Shown here: positions 57,066 through 64,000 of the stretch, piece by piece
Position numbering within the stretch: the first letter of the stretch is position 1
How the letters are laid out: each line of letters starts with the position of its first letter
The notes under the pieces: model-generated
Database searches by the model: none
What the model was told of the DNA's origin: nothing
Seen by the model: the letters and a program-made list of their open reading frames with translations, nothing else
Translations under genes and position numbers: made by a program
DNA from: Distichodus sexfasciatus
Lineage: Eukaryota > Chordata > Actinopteri > Characiformes > Distichodontidae
Reading direction: 5' to 3'
Length of the DNA stretch: 64,000 nucleotides
Assembly (NCBI GenBank): GCA_032718565.1
Contig: JAVGVS010000018.1
Location: forward strand, 452,501 to 516,500

Positions 57066-60000
57066 CTGCAAAATTGTCATGAATCAAAATAGAAAACAAG
57101 CATAAATTGGAAGTGTTTTTGCTACATGACAAAGTTCCATAATTCCACAAAGTTTCTTTATATAGTCAATGTTAAACAACACTTTAAATGTCTAAGCAAC
57201 ATTAACATTCACAACACGTTAATATTATACAATACATGTTTGGGCTCTTACATGGCCTGAAAAAATGGCATAACCTTTGAAAAATACCTAATTTCTGATT
57301 CACAAGAAGCATTATGACACATCTTGGCCGACCCATCTCATACTGTTTTGTTGTGTCTTTGGAATCAGCCAAGCACACAGACTTAAAAGGCTACTACAAT
57401 CTCAGAACATTAAGAAGTAAAGTTCATTGAAACCATTTCACCATGGCAAAGCCCATTTGTCATTCTGAGTTGTTTGGAAGTGCGGAACCCACATCTAATG
57501 TCCCAGCATTTGGCACTGGTCAGTTAATGCAGAAATAGCTTGATATGAAGACTGTGTTTGGGGGTTGGAAATAGTCATTTGGCTAGGCACCGTCTGTCTA
57601 AACAAAGCCGTCTGACATCAGGCAGGACTCTCTGGCATCGCCTGCTTGGTCTGGGACTCGGCACACAGTGCTCAAATTGCCACTAACAAAGGGAACAGTG
57701 AAAACGGTCCATGCCCAAGCCTTATATTTAGCAATGGACTGGAAATAACCTAAGAAGGGGGACTGAAGAGGTAAAAAAACACAGTCTGAGATTTGAGGCA
57801 CTTCACTGTGACAAGAAATAAGCCACTAAAAAGGAAAAGAAAAAAGAAACGACTGGACTTTATATACATAATTTGCTTAATTGTCCTGTTCCACTCTTAA
57901 CGAACTTGACGAATCATCCAAATGGCATTCACTGCACAAGAACTCGACGTAATTAGCAGCAATCAAGAAGCCGGTTGGCAAATAGACTAGTAAGTGGCGG
58001 CTGGTGGAGGTCAAGCGGAAATCCAACTTTGCTTTAAGTTCTTGTAAAAAAGGACTTCGAACCACAGCAAACTGCTGTGCTAGATATCAAACATGTAGAC
58101 CATCAGACTAATTTGGAACAACAGAAGTTTGGCAAATGGCATAATTGTTATTGAGCTCTGCGGCCTGTAGCCAAAACAGAGAGGCACATTATGCCAAATC
58201 ATTTTGCTTCCAGGGGGGAAAAAGTTTAAGTATGATAGAATTGCTTCCACTAAAGAATTTTAAGTGTTTTGATGCTTTACAAAGTCAAAGGTTTATACAG
58301 AAATACAAGGAAATATGTACATTAAGATGAACAGTTTATGTAATCATCAGAAAAAGCTTAGTTCATACTACGATTAGTTCATATATGATCAAACATTGTC
58401 TGATTAAAAGAAACAAACTACATTTAGAAACGTTATCTGCAGCAGATTGTAACTGGATCTATTTGAGGTCACAAACCCACAAAGCAAAAATGGTTTAATT
58501 TATTGACTACAATCATTTTCTATACACTACAAACAAAGTCCTGTAAAGAGAATCATTTTTGATAATTTGACAAAAGCTATATTGGGCTGTCACTAAAGAT
58601 CCTACTCCCATCAACATTCCCATCATGACCATTTACTAAATGAGCAGTTTCTAAAAACCTTATAAACAAAATTAACAGACAGAGGCTTTTATGATCATTA
58701 TTATTATCATTATCATTAATTCATACATCATTTAGCAGTTGGTCCTTTCCAGATCAACTTGGATTTCAGGGACAAGTTCTCCCTGGTACAACATCAGGTT
58801 ATGGCTCTTGCTCAAGGGCTTACAGGTGGCAGTGCTGGAGGTAGGACGGAGCCAGACATAAACCCTTAACCTCTTGGTCTATAGCTATTCTAGTATTCTA
58901 CCACTAGACCACCACCATAAATGCAGCGTAAAATTTCTAGGATTCTCAATCCACAAACAGAGGACTGAGAAGCACATGTGGTGTGTAAGTGAACAGGATT
59001 AGCTAATCTCTTTTTCATTTTGGTAAGTCTCTGGGAATTTCTAAATGAGATGTGAGGGGTGCGGTAGCCATACTGTTTTCACATTATGAGCTGCTATTAC
59101 TCACAAAAATAACACCCAGCTGCCCTCTTAGTGGTCAACCACCCCAAACTGACAGATCTGTTTTCCCAGGAATTATTTGTAGACTCTGACGCTGCTCCCA
59201 TGTTCTCTTCAATCAGGCTTCTGCACCTAAATTTCCTGTGCCTCTGCCATTTAAACTGTATTTTCTTTTGGCCCTTCAATATATGTCAGTGAGACCCTAA
59301 TAAAGCCTGTTGTGGTACATCTCTCTTGACAACACTGCTGTTTTTTTTTACAGAGGCGAGCTGGTGTGGGCTTTGTTCACAGTGGAATAAAACTGAAATA
59401 ACTCTGTCGCTTCAAAGCATCAACCTAAATTGCAGTCCTTTGGCAGAGTTTAATCTCTCGCGGTCATTCTTATGTGCAGGACTCAGCTGAGCTGCTATTT
59501 TGTGGTGAATGGGATTTAGGAGCAACACTGTTATGAGTTCTGACTGACCACACAGAAAGCACAGTCCATAAGTAACTGGGATGTGACACAGTTTTGTTGC
59601 TTTGGTGCTGGACACTGGAACTATTTATTTAAAGACTGTTTATTTTAAGACAATGAGCTTAACTTGGATAATGTCTTAATGGCATGTATCAGATGTTCTT
59701 AACCAGAGCAGATTTTACGCTTACCTGGGATTACAACCACCAATCTTACGGACACCAACAGTCTTACAGATTCCACCATGCATTACCCTATAGTCACTGG
59801 TTGGTTCTTATGTAACTGGACAACTTCTTGATGGTTGGCTGTGTGATGGTTTATCATTACAAACCTCATCAGTGAATTCTTGTCTCTTAAGACTGTACAA
59901 AACAATTGATTTTGACATATTTTGTTCAATATTATGATTTTTGATACATCATAATGGCCTGTTTACTGGCATTCACATTTCTTTGGTCAGTAATATAATA

Positions 60001-63000
60001 AACATTTTCAATGAAACGAGCATCTCTAGAATCATATTCACACCCGTAAAGAATTCTCCTGTGGATAAAACCATACACTGACATACAAATGAAACAGATA
60101 TACCCAAATAATAGACCAATAACCAATATTCCACACCTCCAGAAATGAGTGAAAATTAAATAAGCATATCTCCATTCATACTCCATTAAATGCATAAATA
60201 TCTGACCAGTTTGTAACAAAATCCTTTAACACTCATCTTTCCTATAAGCATAGATATATAAAGAGCCAGTGTCCTTATTACCAATTTACAGTGTTGGGAT
60301 ATTTTACCAGAGGCATGTGGATTCAATCAGAGGGATGATGATGGAGGGGTGAGGAGAACAATCTCTAGAGGCTGGTCATTACAACCTTCTCCAGAATCCT
60401 GTCCTTTCCTTTTTTATTCTGTAGTTTTATAGGAGCAGGCATACAGCAGAGCAGGAAGCTAGCTGAGAGTTTTATTAGCATTTTTCTTACTGCTGGCTAA
60501 AGTTTCTTTTCTGGCACATTAAGAGATCTAGCAAACTCATGTTACACATCAATCTCAGTAGGCAAAAAAAATATCCTTGCCATTAAGAAACAGCGATGAG
60601 GAAACAGGCAGAGAGAGCATCTGCTGATATCTTCTCCTGTGTTCTGAAGCAAAACATTGAATCACGTAACACTTAATTAAAAATGCTACTTGTTGCTAAA
60701 GTCATTATAACAAAGAATATGATTCATTAATCATTCAAGCAACATAAATTTAAATTTTGAAACTGCAATAAATTGCATATGTTCAGAAAGGATGCATGAT
60801 GCTTTATTCTTAATTTTCAGACAGCTGTGCATCTGGGATTTAAGATTTAAACTGCTTGTGGTTTGCATTATTACCCATTCTGCACAGGGCCAAACATCGG
60901 TGAACAATTAGGCCCCCACCTGACCGGTGGTGCACTGATAGCATCTTAAATCGTTATGGCTTCAGCTAATTGCAGATTCTGGGATATTCAGCTCCCCTCA
61001 TGAAAAGGTGCTTGTGTCACAAGGCTAACAAAAACAAAAAACAGTCTATAGTCCTTTCTGTATACCCAACTTCTAGAATATCAACAATACTGATGGTATA
61101 GTGTACTGAGGTACAGTGGACTGATCTAGGGTTAAGTTAAATGCTGGACACAGTCTACTCATAGTCTAAAGGACAAAGAATCAAACTAATCTTTCCTATT
61201 CCTATTTGTTCTACATTCACATTTTGATATAATTTTCAGGACATATTGATTGTCTGTTGATAACTGTTGATGCTATATTATTTATATTTGCTGCATGTTT
61301 TTTTTCGAAAACCATTCAGTAACTGAAACTCTTTTCTCCCTGAAGGCACATATAACATGTTGCTTGCTCCAGACCATCAATTTCTCCCCCCTCAGTGCTT
61401 GAAGTGGACGGGGACGGAGAGGACAGCCAGAGACCAATGGCTCCTGGGTAAGGGGTGGGGGAGAGACTGTGGTTCTGCGGTTAAAGGCAACCACCCAACC
61501 GGCCTGGAGACGACCTGCCAAAGTTAAGAGATCGTGCAAAGCGCCTCTGGGAAATTCCAGCTATACACATTTGTGTAATTAATTGGCCAAATTAGAGAGA
61601 AGCAGTCGTTGCGGAAATGGCCTCAAGTGATGCCAAGTCCTGCAAACATAAAGATTTTGCTTTGACTAACCTCTATGGACCTGTACTCAAGCCAAACAGG
61701 TGCACAACAGACTATGAAACGCCGAGACACTGTGGAAACGTGAAGTCCAGGCCTTGAATTGTTTCCTAATCTTTTCACAGCTAAGATCTGATAATTCCAT
61801 TTCTAAATTCAGTTTTACAGCTTAACACACATGAATATTTAACTGCTGATTAATTACAATGAAAACACATTTTATCAAAGTATTATTGTGATGGTAGTTT
61901 ATGGCTTGCAGGCAATTTTATGAACACGAAAGGAAATCTGAGAGAAAAGTGTTACCACATGTTTTGAAACTCTCTATTCCTCATTACCATAAAAGTCGTT
62001 AAGTGAGTTTTTTTCTTTCAGATTTGTTCCAGTTGTGTAATATGCATGAGTGGCAAAATGTAAATGAATGTAAATATAATCAGCAAGAACTAATGGTTAT
62101 GTGTTAAAAGATTTCTTATCCACTTGCACTGGTTTTTTATTAGAACCTTTCTTTCCACATTTAGACTCAAATAATGCTTAAAGCATCTGAAATGCCAGGG
62201 TAATTGTGATGAATATGCAGTAATATTTCTATAAATTTAGTACTATTAATATACTTAGGAAATAATTATGCAGCGTGTTTTGAGAGAAGTGGAGAGTTCA
62301 TTTGAGGCCACAGAACATGTTGAGTTAGCAGTCTCTGTAATGTTGACGTTACATAATCCATCATTTGAAGAAACCCTACAGAAGAGCCCATGCTAAATCA
62401 CTGGAGAGGATGTCACCACCATTCCGGGAAGTCATACCCACACACACACACCCTCCACACTGCAGAGTGATGCTGCTGCACAGGGAACCCAAAGGTCGGA
62501 GGTCAGGCTGGTGCATGGGAGCATGTTAGCTGTCCCTGTGATGGAGGAATACACTCCAGCCCTGACCTCCAGCTGGATGAATACGACACCACCCAGACAT
62601 ATAAACACAGAAGACACATATAACTCAGTCAAATGTATTTATGCATTTCCCGGGTTAACATAAATTGAAAAGTGGGAGTTTAAGTGTTTGTCAGAGAAGG
62701 AAATAGAGTTATTCCACATGTGAAGGTGACTGTATGTCATGAACATATTCAGCTCCCACCTATTCCTGCCCCGTATTCACCTCCCCCTGGGTGACTTCCT
62801 CTTTGCGCTCTGGGATATGGTGACCCAGGCCCCTTTCGCTTGTCTTGGCTTTTCTCATTCGATTGGGAAAGCAGATTGCCAGGTGGTGGAATGGGATAAC
62901 TTTCCCAGACAGAGGCCCACTCTGCCGAACTGTACACAGAACGTCCTGGCTTCGAGATCACAGTGACAAGACACAAGTTACGCAACATCCAGGCATGTGA

Positions 63001-64000
63001 AGTGGGTTAGTATTTTTCCAATATTCTGACATACGTTGTTTGTCAAATAATGCCTCGCAGTGGGTAGAATCTATGTAACTCTTGGACAACAACTTCATAG
63101 CTGTTGTCTTCTTTCTGATATCTCAACTACTGCTGTTGTTGCATTAAATAAGGTAAAAACATCCACACTTTATCATATTTTACCACTTTATATAAACGAT
63201 CCTGTTTCTACCACAAGTACTACTGGTCATCACTAACAGCTGTAAACCTATACTTAGAGCTGTGGTTACAACATGACTGTCTCAGTTAATGCCTTTTAAA
63301 CGCCCAGTGAAACCTCAAATTTCCTCCAAGGTTCTGGAGTATGAGTAATTCTTAAGTCATTGTACTAGGTTTAGTCATATAAGTGAGCGTGATATGACTA
63401 AGACCCTGTACAAGTGAATTCAAGCTCTTACTCGTCAAATCACTCAGTAAGGTAATTCAAATAACCCCAAACAACAAATGTAAATTGTTAACAATGTAGT
63501 ACTGAGAGACAGCGACACTACGTCACCTTCCATTATACGCTATCAGTGGAATTAACAAAACCTGAGATAAATTTAAATGTTACATCCATGTGTGTTGTGT
63601 CTGCAAAAAGTTTACTATGTACAGCTGCTCCTTCAATGACATTTTAAGAACTTTTTTCCATATTTGACACAGTTTTATTAAAAAGCATGTCTACCAGTTT
63701 TGGACTGTTAATGCACTTCAGGTTTCAGTAGTTTCCTTGTATAGTATTTAAGCACACACACTTGTTTTAGATCATTTGAGGAATGAGACACATGAGGCTC
63801 ACAAAGTTTCATGTTGTATCTTAAATTGTACTCTAAAGCTTTTGCTTTCGAGCTGTTTTTAAGCCATTCCAAGTGCCGGGTTACTACAGTTCAGAAAGGC
63901 CCAGTTTCCTCCAAAACACCCCAAAAGCCAGCGTACCATTATCTTAGCACAGCATTATGTAAGAGCTGGCCTGTGGCATACAGCACCTTTTAGAGCACCG
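57066..64000 (-). other. Upstream sequence: 5' intron of the long form
   Basis: AT-rich, 6.9 kb, with one SINE-like repeat (58730-58917). I looked for the N-terminal CGG.CCPGW and PPCQN EGF exon of LTBPs on the minus strand and did not find it; it and the long-form signal peptide probably lie beyond the window. Nothing on the plus strand looks like a gene. Confidence 0.55.
58730..58917 (-). repeat. tRNA-derived SINE-like element
   Basis: Minus strand begins GGTGGTGGTCTAGTGGTAGA (A-box-like), then AAGGGTTTATGTCTGGCTCC (decayed B-box), CTTGAGCAAGAGCCATAACC and a tail ending CAACTGCTAAATGATG. Same general design as 8855-9044. Confidence 0.5.

Noticed and set aside
61282..61539. Possible upstream ltbp2 exon (Pro/Arg-rich minus-strand frame)
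   Set aside because: No cysteine pattern of the N-terminal EGF, no convincing acceptor and donor pair, and no match to LTBP N-terminal motifs.
62749..62988. Possible first exon of the long form
   Set aside because: The frame lacks a signal peptide and reads as Pro/Gly/Ser-rich chance sequence; no CpG-rich promoter around it.
1..64000. CRISPR array, operon or prokaryotic features
   Set aside because: Spliced exons, Tc1 elements and SINEs show this is a vertebrate nuclear genome; no regularly spaced direct repeats with unique spacers were seen.

Overview
The window is vertebrate genomic DNA, most likely from a teleost fish. Small exons sit between AT-rich introns with consensus splice sites, and there are Tc1-like transposons with TA target duplications plus tRNA-derived SINE-like repeats of types familiar from fish genomes. 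I cannot name the species.

One gene occupies nearly the whole window, on the minus strand, with its 5' end at high coordinates. It encodes a latent TGF-beta-binding protein, and I identify it as ltbp2. The LTBP2-type signatures are the linker after the second eight-cysteine module (ICPAGHGYTY..SDI..EEEEL), the CCCSRVGKAWG core, the VCGTW.CEN EGF domain, the FEGL.AEECG.LNGCENGRC module and the SRTV...SNALP linker. I traced 33 coding exons from an internal ATG at 51027 to the stop at 872. They join without a frame break into 4923 nt (1640 residues). Almost every internal exon is flanked by phase-1 introns. Two further upstream exons (51903-52122 and, less surely, 56743-57065) would belong to a longer isoform whose first exon lies beyond position 64000.

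In order the predicted protein has: signal peptide (short form), EGF-like 1, Asn-rich linker, eight-Cys/hybrid module 1, one cbEGF, eight-Cys module 2, a Pro/His-rich linker, sixteen tandem cbEGF domains, eight-Cys module 3, two cbEGFs, eight-Cys module 4, a Pro/Tyr-rich linker and two C-terminal EGF domains. It is a secreted matrix protein of the microfibril/elastic-fibre system.

Layout: 1-871 is 3' UTR and flank; 872-8256 the C-terminal exons, interrupted by a Tc1-like element; 8257-14516 a large intron with a SINE and a deleted Tc1-like element; 14517-33088 the cbEGF array and module 2; 33089-44342 two large introns with a near-perfect foldback, a pentanucleotide microsatellite and a LINE-like relic; 44343-52122 the N-terminal exons and a candidate internal promoter; 52123-64000 mostly upstream intron. 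I found no convincing second gene on either strand.

The most interesting points are: a TATA box plus signal-peptide ATG abutting the exon at 50957, suggesting a short isoform like that of LTBP1; an LTBP1-like third eight-Cys module carrying the two-residue insertion that mammalian LTBP2 lacks; a degenerate five-cysteine cbEGF exon with usable splice sites; an apparent expansion of 126-bp cbEGF exons; and a GC-AG intron required by the reading frame.
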